The notes below the pieces were generated by a model that was given only the letters and a program-made list of their open reading frames with translations, had not been told where the DNA came from and ran no database searches. Positions 26,008-35,728 of a DNA stretch of 64,000 nt are shown here, in pieces. A program made the translations under genes and the position numbers. The number at the start of each line of letters is the position of its first letter. Within the stretch, counting starts at the first letter, position 1. The DNA is from Enterobacter sp. 10-1 (GTDB lineage Bacteria; Pseudomonadota; Gammaproteobacteria; Enterobacterales; Enterobacteriaceae), in assembly GCA_002270295.1 (NCBI GenBank), contig NISF01000006.1, positions 124,001-188,000 on the forward strand. The letters run 5' to 3'.

Positions 26008-26837
26008 TTCACCTCCCCGGCGAAAAGCCGTTTAATCTGCGCGGTATCGGCCTGCTGACGAGTGTCAAAGTTGCTCAGACGGGTCAGGAAGTCGGCATAT
26101 TTGTCGCTGCGATGCTGGGCCGGAACGCCTTTGGCGATGGCGTCGTTCATGGCGGTTTTTACGGCGTTGACGCCGTCGTTGACCAGCGCATCAACCAGGC
26201 CGCTCTCATAGCGGATCTCGCCGCCGGTCATGCTCCAGATAAACGGCCGGTTACGCGAGTCGTACTCTTCAATTCCCGCCTCCTGCTCGATGACCTGCGG
26301 GCCGTTGAGCCCAAGGCGCGCTTCGCGGGTGACGATCAGGTAGCTGCAAAGGGCAGCGGCAATCGACATCCCGCCAAAGCAGCCCACGGTGCCGGAGACA
26401 ATGCCGACCACCGGGGTATAGCGACGCAGGTCGACAATCGCGGCGTGGATGTCGGCAATCGCCGCCAGGCCGAGGTTGGCTTCCTGCAGGCGCACGCCGC
26501 CGGTTTCCAGGCACAGCACCGCCTGGGTCGGGATGCCGTTGCGGTTATCTTCTGCCGCCAGCTCCAGCGCGGCGGCCATTTTGGCGCCGGAGACTTCGCC
26601 CATGCTGCCGCCCTGGAAGGTGCCTTCGATGGCGATGACCACCGCCGGCTGACCGTTAATGGTGCCTTTCGCCACCACCATGCCGTCATCGGACTGCGGG
26701 ACGATGCCCTGGGCGCCTAGCCACGGCGACATGATTCCTTCGAACGGGTCCAGCAGCTCGCGGTAGCTGCCGTCATCCAGCAGCGTGCGGGCGCGTTCAC
26801 GGGCGCGGAGTTCGATAAAGCTGCGATCGTTACGCAT
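26004..26837 (-). CDS. mdcD: malonate decarboxylase beta subunit
   Basis: Decarboxylates malonyl-S-ACP together with MdcE. The 277-aa protein is of the biotin-independent carboxyltransferase type, with VAIEGTFQGGSMGEVSGAKM near residue 77 and GTVGCFGGMSIAAAL near 152. The ATG at 26837 has GGAGG about 8 bp upstream and lies inside the mdcC 3' end (8-bp overlap). A longer reading from 26903 is not needed. Confidence 0.92.
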   Translation of the reverse strand: MRNDRSFIELRARERARTLLDDGSYRELLDPFEGIMSPWLGAQGIVPQSDDGMVVAKGTINGQPAVVIAIEGTFQGGSMGEVSGAKMAAALELAAEDNRNGIPTQAVLCLETGGVRLQEANLGLAAIADIHAAIVDLRRYTPVVGIVSGTVGCFGGMSIAAALCSYLIVTREARLGLNGPQVIEQEAGIEEYDSRNRPFIWSMTGGEIRYESGLVDALVNDGVNAVKTAMNDAIAKGVPAQHRSDKYADFLTRLSNFDTRQQADTAQIKRLFAGEVK

Positions 26838-27129
26838 GGGCGGCCTCCTCAAAAACCTGTTCGATGCGAATACGTGCGACGCCCGGCGTGGCGCCAAAAT
26901 CATGAATGAACAGCCGTCCGGCGGGCAGGCCGTTGATTAGATTGAGCCGCTCAAACAGCGCGGTCCAGCGCGCCTGGCTGTTGTCCACCGAGGTGGTGAT
27001 ATCAACCTCAAGCGTGGCGTTTTGCCCGGCGGTATAGAGCACTTCCATATCGCCGGAGCCTACTACGCCTGCCAGGGCTTTGCCGCTGAGGGCGCGGTTG
27101 GCAGGGAATGACAAATTAATCTGTTCCAT
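26830..27129 (-). CDS. mdcC: malonate decarboxylase acyl carrier protein (delta subunit)
   Basis: Small carrier (99 aa) to which a CoA-derived prosthetic group is attached. The attachment motif VVGSGDMEV places the serine at residue 25, the known site in the Klebsiella protein. The arm carries acetyl and malonyl groups between MdcA and MdcDE. It lies 17 bp after mdcB and overlaps mdcD. Confidence 0.94.
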   Translation of the reverse strand: MEQINLSFPANRALSGKALAGVVGSGDMEVLYTAGQNATLEVDITTSVDNSQARWTALFERLNLINGLPAGRLFIHDFGATPGVARIRIEQVFEEAAHA

Positions 27130-27146
27130 AACATCCTCTGAATGCG

Positions 27147-27989
27147 TTAGCCGGCAACCCGGTCGAGAAACAGGGTGGCGGCAAGAAGATCGGCGGCGCC
27201 GCCCGGCGAGGCGTTTTGCGCCAGCATCTGCGCGTCAAGCTGCGCCAGCGCCCGGCGTCCGCACGCCGTGGCGCAACCGCCGGCGGCCAGCACCCGGCGG
27301 GCGCCGTGCTGCATGGCCTCAAGGCCGGACATACCGGCGCGGGAAAGCACGCAGGTGTCGCTCAGCGAGGTCATGATCGCCATCAGCGCGTCGAGGCGGG
27401 CCTCGTCTTCGCTGGCGCCCTCGGTCCGGCTGCGCCGCAGCTGCGGTAGCGCAAGGGTGGTGATATGCGGAAACGCGCGCTGCGCCTCTTCGCGAGCGCC
27501 CGGCACCTGCCAGCGGCGGCTGGCGCGCAGGCCTTTACTGAAGGTTTTGGGCGCCGCGGCGTCCGGCAGGGCGGCGAGAAGCGCGGCGGTCTCCGCTATC
27601 GACCGTGAATGACCCGTCCCGCCCAGCATCGCCGCGGCGCTAACCAGCAGGCCTAGCGCCCAAATTGCTCCGCGATGGGTATTCACCCCATCGGTAGCCA
27701 GCATCATCTGCCGCTCGCCTTCCCGGCCCAGGCGGCCGATGGTTTCGCGCAGCGCAATATCCGCCGGCCGCTGCCAGCTCTGCTCGGCGAGCACCTGAAA
27801 GGTGGGGAGCAGGCTGCGGGCCGAACGCTCCATCAGCGCAAGGCTTAAATCGAGATGCGCGCCGTTACCGCGGCTGTCGACCAGCCCCGGTTTGGGGCTG
27901 AGCCGCGCTTCGTCAATCAGGCACTCGCTGGCGGTGCGGGCAAGCCAGCCGGTTTGCGCTTCAGCGCGCCGGGGGGAGAGTCGTTTCAT
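27147..27989 (-). CDS. mdcB: triphosphoribosyl-dephospho-CoA synthase
   Basis: Makes the prosthetic group precursor 2'-(5''-triphosphoribosyl)-3'-dephospho-CoA from ATP and dephospho-CoA. The 280-aa protein is of the CitG/MdcB family, with EARLSPKPGLVDSRGNGAH near residues 27-45 and DGVNTHRGAIWALGLL near 99-114. The ATG overlaps the mdcA stop by one base (TAATG), indicating coupled translation. Confidence 0.93.
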   Translation of the reverse strand: MKRLSPRRAEAQTGWLARTASECLIDEARLSPKPGLVDSRGNGAHLDLSLALMERSARSLLPTFQVLAEQSWQRPADIALRETIGRLGREGERQMMLATDGVNTHRGAIWALGLLVSAAAMLGGTGHSRSIAETAALLAALPDAAAPKTFSKGLRASRRWQVPGAREEAQRAFPHITTLALPQLRRSRTEGASEDEARLDALMAIMTSLSDTCVLSRAGMSGLEAMQHGARRVLAAGGCATACGRRALAQLDAQMLAQNASPGGAADLLAATLFLDRVAG

Positions 27990-29644
27990 TACCAGCTCCG
28001 GAATTTTGCCGGTGGGTTATAGAGTCCGTCGGACCACTCCACCAGATCGGCTACGCTGCCGGCGGCCAGCAGAGAGCGGGTCGCATCGCTACGGCGGATG
28101 CCGATATCTTCCGGATAAACCACCTTGCCGCTCTGGCGCAGCGCGGCAACGCGCTTAGCGTCGACGCCAAGGCCGATATCGGTGATCCCGGCCACCGCGG
28201 CGACCATCGCCCGGCGCTCTTCCAGGCTTTCAGCGCGGTAGAGGTAGGCGATCCCTTCTTCGGTGAGCACGTGGGTGACGTCATCGCCGTAGATCATCAC
28301 CGGCGCGAGCGGCATGCCGGAGGCTTTCGCCACCTCGATCGCATCGAGTTTTTCGACGAAGGTGGGCTTCACGCCGGCCTGGAAGGTTTCGACCATCTGC
28401 ACTACCAGCTTTTTACCGCGCTGCATCGGGTCGGGCTCGGTTATCATGTTCAGCCAGGCCGGAGTCGCGTGGCGGCGGCCGTGCGGATCGTGGCCCATGT
28501 TGGGCGCGCCGCCGAAGCCTGACAGCCGGCCGCGGGTCACCGTGGACGAGTTTGCCAGGCCGTCAACCTGCAGGGTCGAGCCGATAAACATATCGACCGC
28601 ATATTGCCCCGCCAGCTGGCAGAAGGCGCGGTTCGAGCGCATTGAACCGTCGACGCCGGTGAAGAACACGTCCGGACGCGCGCGAATGTACTCCTCCATC
28701 CCCAGCTCGCCGCCGAAGCAGTGCACGCTTTCCACCCAACCGCTTTCAATGGCGGGAATAAGCGTCGGGTGCGGGTTTAGCGTCCAGTGTTTACAAATTT
28801 TGCCCTTCAGGCCGAGCTGCTCGCCGTAGGTGGGCAGCAGCAGCTCGATGGCGGCGGTGTTAAAACCGATACCGTGGTTAAGAGACTGCACCTGATGCTC
28901 GGCGTAGATGCCTTTAATCGCCATCATCGCCATCAGGATATGCTCCTGCTTGATCAGCCGCGGGTCGCGGGTAAACAGCGGCTCAATAAAGAACGGCTTA
29001 TCGGCGACCACCACGTAATCGATCCACGAACCCGGAATATCAACGCGGGGCAGGTCGCACTCGTCGTCGACAAGCTCATTAACCTGGGCAATAACGATAC
29101 CGTCGTGGAAGGCCGCAGCCTCAACCAGCGCCGGGGTATCTTCGGTACTCGGTCCGGTATAGAGGTTGCCTTTGCGATCCGCTTTGTAGCCGGCAATCAG
29201 CGCGACGTTCGGCGAAAGATCGACGTACAGGCGGGAGTAGAGCTCGATATAGGTGTGAATCGCGCCGATTTCCAGCAGGCCGTCCTCCAGCAGCTGCGAA
29301 ATACGCAGGCTCTGGGTGCCGGAAAAGGAGAAGTCGAGCTTGCGGGCGATACCCTTTTCAAAGAGGTCCAGATGTTCGCTGCGTCCGACGCTCGGCATGA
29401 TCATATGCAGATCGTGGACTTTTTGCGGGTTCACTTCCGCCAGCATGCGGGAGAGGAAGTCAGCCTGCTTTTGGTTGTTGCCTTCCAGCACCACGCGATC
29501 GCCGGGGGCGAGCAGATGTTCCAGCGCGTCCACCAGCTGTGCGGTGGGGATAACCTTACCGGAGACGTTGGCGGCGGTCAGTCGCCGCTGCTTTTCCGTA
29601 CGGCGGCGGTTCCAGACCCGTCCCGTCGTTTGTTCGGCATTCAT
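27989..29644 (-). CDS. mdcA: malonate decarboxylase alpha subunit (acetyl-S-ACP:malonate ACP transferase)
   Basis: First gene of the mdc operon (551 aa). It exchanges the acetyl group on MdcC for malonate, releasing acetate. The sequence has the DRVVLEGNNQKQADFL region near residue 46 and GVDGSMRSNRAFCQLAGQY near residue 330. The ATG at 29644 follows AGGAGG at 7-bp spacing, which settles the start over a longer reading. The 205-bp upstream gap to tqsA should hold the MdcR-controlled promoter. Confidence 0.93.
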   Translation of the reverse strand: MNAEQTTGRVWNRRRTEKQRRLTAANVSGKVIPTAQLVDALEHLLAPGDRVVLEGNNQKQADFLSRMLAEVNPQKVHDLHMIMPSVGRSEHLDLFEKGIARKLDFSFSGTQSLRISQLLEDGLLEIGAIHTYIELYSRLYVDLSPNVALIAGYKADRKGNLYTGPSTEDTPALVEAAAFHDGIVIAQVNELVDDECDLPRVDIPGSWIDYVVVADKPFFIEPLFTRDPRLIKQEHILMAMMAIKGIYAEHQVQSLNHGIGFNTAAIELLLPTYGEQLGLKGKICKHWTLNPHPTLIPAIESGWVESVHCFGGELGMEEYIRARPDVFFTGVDGSMRSNRAFCQLAGQYAVDMFIGSTLQVDGLANSSTVTRGRLSGFGGAPNMGHDPHGRRHATPAWLNMITEPDPMQRGKKLVVQMVETFQAGVKPTFVEKLDAIEVAKASGMPLAPVMIYGDDVTHVLTEEGIAYLYRAESLEERRAMVAAVAGITDIGLGVDAKRVAALRQSGKVVYPEDIGIRRSDATRSLLAAGSVADLVEWSDGLYNPPAKFRSW

Positions 29645-29813
29645 TATTAACCTCCTGATTCGACAAATCGTTTTGACTGTCATGGTGTGGAAGTTAGTGT
29701 GCGACGCGAGGCGCAGGGCATCAATTAAGCCCGCGGGCAGATTGTTAGCTTCAGAGTAATGAATGACGGACGTGAGATGTGACGAGGATCAATAATGCCA
29801 AAGGAGTAGTGGT

Positions 29814-29835
29814 CTACGGGCCGGTTAGCCCGTAG
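29814..29835 (-). terminator. hairpin downstream of tqsA
   Basis: CTACGGGC and GCCCGTAG form an 8-bp stem with a 6-base loop, 15 bp past the tqsA stop. There is no T run, so it is only a possible terminator. Confidence 0.4.
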
Positions 29836-29849
29836 TGGGGAGTCGGGAG

Positions 29850-30884
29850 CTAATCCTTGCTGAGGTCGCTAAGCAGGAAGGCGATGCTCTGTCCGCTCTC
29901 GCTCTGTTCAAGGGCAATTTTAACGATGATGGTCAGCGGCACCGAAAGTAGCATCCCCACCGGTCCCAGCAGCCAGCCCCAAAAAATCAGCGACAGGAAC
30001 ACCACCAGCGTCGAGAGCCCGAGCCCGCGCCCCATAATCCGCGGTTCGAGGATATTGCCGAACAGCAGATTGATCACCAGATAGCCCGCGAGCACGATCA
30101 GCGCGTCATACAGGCCGCCGAATACCAGCACCTGCAAAATAGGCGGAATGGCCGCCAGCACCGAGCCGATATTGGGAATATAGTTGAGTGCGAAAGCCAG
30201 CAGCCCCCACATAAAGGCAAAGCGCACGTCCAGCAGTACCAGCATGCCCCAGACCACCAGCCCGGTAACCAGGCTAATGGCGGTTTTTAGCACCAGGTAG
30301 TGCGAGACGCTGTCGAGCGCGCGCTGGATTGCGCCCATGCCCTCAACCGGGCGGGTCATCAGCTGCTGCAGCTTGGCCGGCAGCTGCGGAACCTCCAGCA
30401 GCATAAATACCACCGTCAGCAGCAGCAGGAAGATCGAGGACATGGCGTTCGAGAGCTGGGTAAGCAGGCCGGTCACCATCGTCATGACCGCGTTGGGGTC
30501 TATATATTTGTTCAGCTCGACGACGGAAACGGTAAAGCCGAATCTCTGCAGCCACGGGGTGATGGTCTGCACCGGCTCTGATAACGACGCGCGATACTGC
30601 GGCAGGGTGCGCGCCAGCTCGTTCAGGGAGGTGCCCAGCGAGGCCAGCAGAACCACCGCCAGCATAACGATGGCGCTGATCAGTAGCGAGATCGCCAGCA
30701 CGCGCGGCACCCGACAGCGCACCAGCAGCTGCACCAGAGGGTTAAGGACCACCGCGAGAAACAGCGCCAGAACAAAAGGTACGATGATATCCGCGGCGAA
30801 GCGGATGCCGGTAAGGATGATGACCAGCATGCCCAGCATGATGACAATCTTTAATCCGTTAAGAGTGATGATGGGTTTGGCCAT
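29850..30884 (-). CDS. tqsA: AI-2 exporter TqsA (AI-2E family)
   Basis: Inner-membrane protein of 344 aa, starting [20 protein letters not shown] like E. coli TqsA. It has about eight hydrophobic segments and the conserved [18 protein letters not shown] and [20 protein letters not shown] blocks. In E. coli it exports autoinducer-2 and affects biofilm. The ATG at 30884 gives the same length as E. coli; an upstream reading adds 48 unrelated residues. It is divergent from mdtJI, as in E. coli. Confidence 0.93.
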   Translation of the reverse strand: MAKPIITLNGLKIVIMLGMLVIILTGIRFAADIIVPFVLALFLAVVLNPLVQLLVRCRVPRVLAISLLISAIVMLAVVLLASLGTSLNELARTLPQYRASLSEPVQTITPWLQRFGFTVSVVELNKYIDPNAVMTMVTGLLTQLSNAMSSIFLLLLTVVFMLLEVPQLPAKLQQLMTRPVEGMGAIQRALDSVSHYLVLKTAISLVTGLVVWGMLVLLDVRFAFMWGLLAFALNYIPNIGSVLAAIPPILQVLVFGGLYDALIVLAGYLVINLLFGNILEPRIMGRGLGLSTLVVFLSLIFWGWLLGPVGMLLSVPLTIIVKIALEQSESGQSIAFLLSDLSKD

Positions 30885-31122
30885 ACGAATCCCTGAAAAT
30901 AGAGCCTGGTTTTCCTCACAGTGTAGACGCAGATGCGGATAAAAAATCACGACTTTTTTGCGTGCAGACCGTGGAGTAATTGTTCGCCATGCTTCTGTCG
31001 GTGGCGATAAAATCATCACGCGACCCAATTAAAATAATGACGCGTAATCATAATGGCGATCGGCATCAGAAAAAGCTAATCCAAATCAAATAGTCGAAGT
31101 AAAGAAATGCAAAGGCTTTGAG

Positions 31123-31144
31123 TATAATGTAGCATTATGCTACA
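31123..31144 (+). promoter_or_regulatory. candidate mdtJI promoter with overlapping palindrome
   Basis: A perfect TATAAT (31123-31128) is directly followed by a 17-bp palindrome (TGTAGCAT-T-ATGCTACA, 31128-31144) covering the expected transcription start. No good -35 hexamer is seen at 17 bp. The palindrome could be an operator for an unknown regulator. Confidence 0.5.
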
Positions 31145-31185
31145 AATTAACTGTGTATAACTACCGAGGACAATTTTCATCCGCA

Positions 31186-31320
31186 ATGACGAGAAGCAAT
31201 ACCGCGGATAATTGTAATTTTATGGACAATCAGTTCAGTATGTATATTTCTAATCACCCTGCATTTTCCCGCACAAACTCCCGCTTTGTTGGCGAACAGC
31301 ACTGGCGCTCGGCGCTTTAG
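31186..31320 (+). CDS. candidate leader peptide ORF (mdtU-like) upstream of mdtJI
   Basis: An open frame of 44 codons in the 5' leader of mdtJI, ending ...VGEQHWRSAL, with an in-frame second ATG at 31222 that would give 32 aa. In E. coli a leader ORF called mdtU precedes mdtJI and takes part in spermidine-responsive expression. Position and size fit, but the ribosome site is poor for both ATGs (GAGGA is 15 bp from the first). I have not been able to compare its sequence with mdtU. Confidence 0.45.
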   Translation: MTRSNTADNCNFMDNQFSMYISNHPAFSRTNSRFVGEQHWRSAL

Positions 31321-31440
31321 ACCCTCTCTCTCTGCCTGAGCTGGCGCAGCATGCGCACGGCTAAATCTACGTCAGAATTTTTTCGGTTTACCTTTGCTGT
31401 AGGCCGTCATGGATTATATTCTCAAGCAGGAGAAGGGATC

Positions 31441-31803
31441 ATGTTTTATTGGGTTTTATTAGCCCTGGCCATCATTGCAGAAATTACCGGGACCCTTTCG
31501 ATGAAATGGGCGAGCGTCAGCGGCGGCCATACAGGTTTTATTTTGATGCTGGCAATGATTGCGCTTTCATATATTTTTCTGGCCTTCGCGGTTAAAAAGA
31601 TTGCCCTTGGGGTGGCCTACGCTCTGTGGGAAGGTATCGGTATTTTGCTGATCACTCTGTTCAGCGTGCTGCTGTTTGATGAGACGCTCTCGGTGGTCAA
31701 AATGGCGGGTCTGGCGACGCTGGTGGTCGGGATTGTCTTAATCAAGTCCGGGACCCAGAAGGCGGTAAAGCAGCCTGAAGAGAGGACCCATGCAGCAGTT
31801 TGA
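31441..31803 (+). CDS. mdtJ: spermidine exporter subunit MdtJ (SMR family)
   Basis: Small multidrug resistance protein of 120 aa with four membrane segments and the early-helix glutamate ([11 protein letters not shown]14). Together with MdtI it exports spermidine in E. coli. The ATG at 31441 follows AGGAGAAGG; a longer reading from 31351 is rejected. It overlaps mdtI by 14 bp. Confidence 0.94.
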   Translation: MFYWVLLALAIIAEITGTLSMKWASVSGGHTGFILMLAMIALSYIFLAFAVKKIALGVAYALWEGIGILLITLFSVLLFDETLSVVKMAGLATLVVGIVLIKSGTQKAVKQPEERTHAAV

Positions 31804-32119
31804 GTGGGTTCATGCGGCCTGGCTGGCGCTGGCCATCGTGCTGGAAATTGTCGCTAACGTCTTTTTAAAGTTTTCCGATGGTTTTCGTCGCAAGATCTAC
31901 GGCGTGATGTCACTGCTCGCCGTGCTGGGCGCGTTCAGCGCGCTATCGCAGGCGGTGAAGGGGATTGAGCTGTCGGTGGCCTACGCCCTCTGGGGCGGCT
32001 TCGGCATCGCGGCAACCATAACCGCCGGTTGGGTACTGTTCGGCCAGCGTTTGAATAGTAAAGGCTGGATCGGCGTGATGCTGTTGATCATCGGAATGGT
32101 GTTAATAAAACTGGCCTGA
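31790..32119 (+). CDS. mdtI: spermidine exporter subunit MdtI (SMR family)
   Basis: Partner of MdtJ in a heteromeric SMR pump. The 109-aa protein has four membrane segments and the membrane glutamate in [17 protein letters not shown] (E19). The start lies within the end of mdtJ, so translation is probably coupled. speG, encoding spermidine acetyltransferase, is about 18 kb away in the same window. Confidence 0.94.
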   Translation: MQQFEWVHAAWLALAIVLEIVANVFLKFSDGFRRKIYGVMSLLAVLGAFSALSQAVKGIELSVAYALWGGFGIAATITAGWVLFGQRLNSKGWIGVMLLIIGMVLIKLA

Positions 32120-32224
32120 TCTAACGCCGCCTGCGTCCGCGGGCGGCAAAATCTGTTCTCTGTATTACTCTTTAAAAAAGAGTATATTCGGTGCGTTTTT
32201 CCCCAGCCGCGATGAGGATAGATA

Positions 32225-34381
32225 ATGGTTAATTTGCCTGGTTGGCGTCATCTTCCTTCGGCCAAAACGCTTTCGGTCATTATTCTCCTGGCCGGGATGG
32301 GCCTGATCGCTTCCGTTATTTCTCTGCTTTATCTGTCGCAGCACCTGATTGGCATCAAGGCGAATGAGATCGATCGCCATCGCTCGGTACTGTCGGTTAA
32401 CGGCGCGGTGCAGACCTCGGTGAACCGCGTGATGTCGCTGGTGCTGGATAACTCCATCTGGGACGACGCCGTGAAGCAGACCTACGCGCCAACGCTGGAT
32501 AGCAAATGGCTGTTTGATTCCTGGGGTTCGGGGTTCAAAATAAATAACCTCTACGACGGTACCTTTGTCCTCGATCAGCACTACCGGGTGCTGTGGGGAT
32601 CGTTTCGTAGTCAGTCCTTTAATGAAACGGATATCCGCTTTTTCGGCAGCGGCCTGCAGACAATGATCGCTCAGCACGCCGAAGCGCTGCGTAGCGGAAA
32701 AAGCGCCTACGCCGGGATCACCCGTACCCGGGAGGGCATTGCTTTTATTGGTATTGGCCTGATTCGCCCGACTATGGGCCGCCTGCAGGTGTACGACGAT
32801 ACGCGGCGCTATCTGGTCATTACCCGGCACATTAACCCCGATATGCTGCAAAAGCTCGGGGATACGTTTCAAATTCGTCATCTGCATACCAGCGAAACCC
32901 GCGACGACTATAGCGTGGCGCTGCGCACCAACGCCGGTGAGACTATTAGCTATCTAAGCTGGCAGCCGCGGCTGCCGGGGGTGGAAGCGGCTCAGGCGGC
33001 CTCCGGCAGCATTCGCCTGATCGCGCTGGTGGCTGCCAGCCTGATCCTGCTGTTCATCCTCTTTAGCTGCCTTGGGCTGTATAAGCTGGCGCGCGGCGAG
33101 AAGCTGGCGCGTAAAATCGCCATGACCGACTGGCTGAGCCAGCTGCCCAACCGGCGGGCGCTGATTGAGCGGCTCAACGCGCTGTGCGAGCGTTCGCAGC
33201 ACCAGATGCAGAGCGTGGTGTTTATCGACCTCGATGGCTTTAAAGATGTTAATGACAACTATGGGCATGACGTCGGCGATGCGCTGATTACCCATATAGC
33301 CCGCGAGCTGCAGGAGAGGGTGCCCGTCGGGGGAATGCTGGCGCGGATGGGCGGCGATGAGTTTGCCATGACCGTCGGCGGCGAGCAGGCGGTAAGTCAG
33401 GCGTCGGCGTTCGCATGGGCGGTGCTGGAAATGCTGAAATCACCGATTGACCTGAACGATCGCAAAATCTATATCAGCGCCAGCCTGGGGATCGCCAGCG
33501 GAACGCCGGCGGCCTGCTCCAGCACCGAGCTTTTTCGCCGCGCCGATATCGCCATGTATCATTCGAAGAAGACCGGAAAGGGGCGCACGACCTGGTACGA
33601 CGAGGCGCTGAGCGACGCCAGGCAATATCAGCTGAATCTGGAAAACGGCATCCGTCAGGGGCTGGAAAATGATGAGTTTGACGTCTGGTATCAGCCGATA
33701 GTCAACGCCGGGACGCTGACCATCGAAGGCGTGGAGGCGCTGATACGCTGGCCGCGGCGGCCCCAGGGCGCGCTGCCGCCGGACGCGTTTATCAGCATCG
33801 CCGAGAGCAGCGGCCTGATTTACGCGCTCGGTCAGTTTGTGCTCCATCGCGCCTGCTGCGACCTGCAGCCGATGGGGGATCTGATGCTGTCGGTGAATAT
33901 CTCGCCGGCGCAGTTTCGCGACCCGGAGTTCGAGTCGCGGGTGGTGCAGGTGCTCGCCCGCTGCCATTTCCCGGCCCGCCGCCTGCAGATTGAAGTGACC
34001 GAAAGCTACGTGATGGAGAACCCCGATCGCGCCCGCGCGGCCATTGAAAACCTGAAGGCGCTGGGTACGGCCGTTGTGCTGGATGATTTCGGCATCGGTT
34101 ACTCAAGTATCGGCTATCTGCGCAGCTTCAGTTTTGACAGTCTGAAGATTGATAAATCGTTGGCCGGGCTGGTAGATACCGATCCGCAGGCGGCGGAGCT
34201 GGTGCGCGGTACCGTGCGCATTGCCGGCGCGCTGGGAATGACGGTGGTGGCGGAAGGGGTGGAGAATCAGCAGCAGCTGGCGCTACTGCGTCGTGCGGGA
34301 TGCGACAAGCTGCAGGGCTACTATTTCAGCGAGCCCATGCCGATTGCCTCTTTGCTTCTGCTGCGCCAGCAGCAGGGCTAA
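32225..34381 (+). CDS. membrane GGDEF-EAL protein with periplasmic sensor (CHASE4-like)
   Basis: A 718-aa c-di-GMP enzyme. A membrane segment (about 17-38) is followed by a periplasmic domain of about 220 residues that resembles CHASE4 (NSIWDDAVKQ, GIGLIRPTMG), then a second membrane segment (about 258-280). The cyclase domain has an intact GGDEF at 376-380, and the phosphodiesterase domain an intact EAL at 504-506 with later DDFGIGYSS. The inhibitory RxxD site before GGDEF is absent. It may both make and break c-di-GMP. It lies between mdtI and ydgD, where E. coli has no such gene. It starts after GAGGA. Confidence 0.9.
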   Translation: MVNLPGWRHLPSAKTLSVIILLAGMGLIASVISLLYLSQHLIGIKANEIDRHRSVLSVNGAVQTSVNRVMSLVLDNSIWDDAVKQTYAPTLDSKWLFDSWGSGFKINNLYDGTFVLDQHYRVLWGSFRSQSFNETDIRFFGSGLQTMIAQHAEALRSGKSAYAGITRTREGIAFIGIGLIRPTMGRLQVYDDTRRYLVITRHINPDMLQKLGDTFQIRHLHTSETRDDYSVALRTNAGETISYLSWQPRLPGVEAAQAASGSIRLIALVAASLILLFILFSCLGLYKLARGEKLARKIAMTDWLSQLPNRRALIERLNALCERSQHQMQSVVFIDLDGFKDVNDNYGHDVGDALITHIARELQERVPVGGMLARMGGDEFAMTVGGEQAVSQASAFAWAVLEMLKSPIDLNDRKIYISASLGIASGTPAACSSTELFRRADIAMYHSKKTGKGRTTWYDEALSDARQYQLNLENGIRQGLENDEFDVWYQPIVNAGTLTIEGVEALIRWPRRPQGALPPDAFISIAESSGLIYALGQFVLHRACCDLQPMGDLMLSVNISPAQFRDPEFESRVVQVLARCHFPARRLQIEVTESYVMENPDRARAAIENLKALGTAVVLDDFGIGYSSIGYLRSFSFDSLKIDKSLAGLVDTDPQAAELVRGTVRIAGALGMTVVAEGVENQQQLALLRRAGCDKLQGYYFSEPMPIASLLLLRQQQG

Positions 34382-34384
34382 CGG

Positions 34385-35197
34385 TTACTCGCTGGCAAGC
34401 GTCTCCAGCTTGTCACGAAAACCGGTCACCGAAATGGCCCGATTATCCGCGCGCCAGCGATCTTTCGGCCCCGGAGCCGAGCTTTGGACGGCAATCACCT
34501 GCCAGCCGCTATCGGTTTTTAACAGCAGCGGCGAACCGCTATCGCCGGGTAAGGTATCGCACTGGTGTGACAGAACCGAGGTCTGCGCCCAGCCGGTAAC
34601 GATGCAGTCCTGATGGTTGTACAGATTATCGAGGTGATCTTCCGGGTAGCCGGACTGGGTCACCTTGCGCTCGGCGACCTTTAGCGCGGCGGTCAGGTCG
34701 GCCTTACTGCCGGGAAACACGGGGATCGGGTCGATTCCCGAAGGCGCGTAGCGCAGCACCACTAAACCAAAGTCCGAGGGCGCTGCGGCGGAGGGGACGA
34801 TCCAGCCGTCGCCGTCGGCCTTCAGGCGCTTGCCTAACGACGGGTCTACGCGACCCTCGACGCCGTGAATTTCGTAAACCCAGCCGTTTTTGCGCGAGAT
34901 AAAGCGCAGCGCAACGACCTTATCCGGTTTACCCTTCGGCGGCGTCAGCAGGCAGTGCCCGGCGGTTAGCGCCAGGTTGGGGGAGATCAGGGTGGCGGTG
35001 CACAAATTGCCGCTGGCCGTTTCCAGCTGGCCGATGGCGTCCCAAGGGGCTTCGGCGGGGTTGCTTACCGGCTTGCGGTCATCATGACCAAAAAACAGGG
35101 TCTTGATATCTTTCGCGCTCATGCCGTCATCGTCAGCGTGCGCAAACAGAGGAAACAGGCAAAATGAACACAGTAATAACAGTACGTCTCTACGCAT
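34385..35197 (-). CDS. ydgD: trypsin-like serine protease YdgD, exported
   Basis: A 270-aa protein with a cleavable signal peptide ([20 protein letters not shown], cut near residue 20) and an S1 protease domain. The triad is visible: His in LTAGHCL, Asp in SDFGLVVL, Ser in PGDSGSPLL. Cysteines in LCTATL/GHCLL and the C-terminal half suggest disulphides and a periplasmic location. E. coli YdgD has the same position relative to mdtIJ and asr; its substrate is unknown. It converges on the GGDEF-EAL gene with a 3-bp gap. Confidence 0.88.
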   Translation of the reverse strand: MRRDVLLLLCSFCLFPLFAHADDDGMSAKDIKTLFFGHDDRKPVSNPAEAPWDAIGQLETASGNLCTATLISPNLALTAGHCLLTPPKGKPDKVVALRFISRKNGWVYEIHGVEGRVDPSLGKRLKADGDGWIVPSAAAPSDFGLVVLRYAPSGIDPIPVFPGSKADLTAALKVAERKVTQSGYPEDHLDNLYNHQDCIVTGWAQTSVLSHQCDTLPGDSGSPLLLKTDSGWQVIAVQSSAPGPKDRWRADNRAISVTGFRDKLETLASE

Positions 35198-35728
35198 ATC
35201 ACTCTCTGAGGAGATAATTATACTCACCATCCTGCAGGACACCTTAGTGAGCGCGGCGGGGATGATTTTGGCTATATTGAAAGTAGCAGGAGATTTAAGT
35301 TTATGAAAGTTAACAGTAATTTTAATTAAACCAGCAGGCCGTCAGCATTCAGTAAAAGTCCCTTTTTTCACGCAAAGAAGGTCGATAACTCAACCAGTTA
35401 GCGCGCATTTCTTGCTGCTGTCATTTCCGCAGAAACCGGCTCCGGAAGCAACAGATATCGGGTTACAGAAAGTACCAAAAAGAGGACGCCGTGTACGCAA
35501 GGGCATGATGCGTTTTGCCAGCGTTTGTTCATGATAATTAGTCAACTAATGTCATAGAAAACAAACAACTTCACAAAAACCCGCCCATTTTTACACCATT
35601 TGTGCTTACTTGCAAAACGAAACATTTTCTCACTCAAAATGCTGTTATTGATAGCTGCCGTTGAGCAAGCAGAGATGTTGTCCCCGCGATGATATCGGTG
35701 ATTTCTGGTTCCTGTCTCGGGAGGACAT
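35198..35728. other. 531-bp intergenic region
   Basis: No gene was recognised. A short perfect palindrome, ATTAGT-CA-ACTAAT, lies at 35537-35550 and resembles operators of MarR-type proteins. It is about 180 bp upstream of the small membrane ORF at 35729. The rest is moderately AT-rich. Confidence 0.5.

Larger units (their letters stand above)
30885..31440. other. tqsA-mdtJ intergenic region with long leader
   Basis: A 556-bp region between divergent genes. It contains a candidate promoter with palindrome (31123-31144) and a leader ORF (31186-31320) for mdtJI. A CT-rich stretch (CCTCTCTCTCTGCC) lies near 31322-31335. Nothing else coding was recognised. Confidence 0.6.

Noticed and set aside
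27175-27612. Plus-strand frame of 145 codons inside mdcB
   Set aside because: Antisense shadow of mdcB; product has no recognisable motif.
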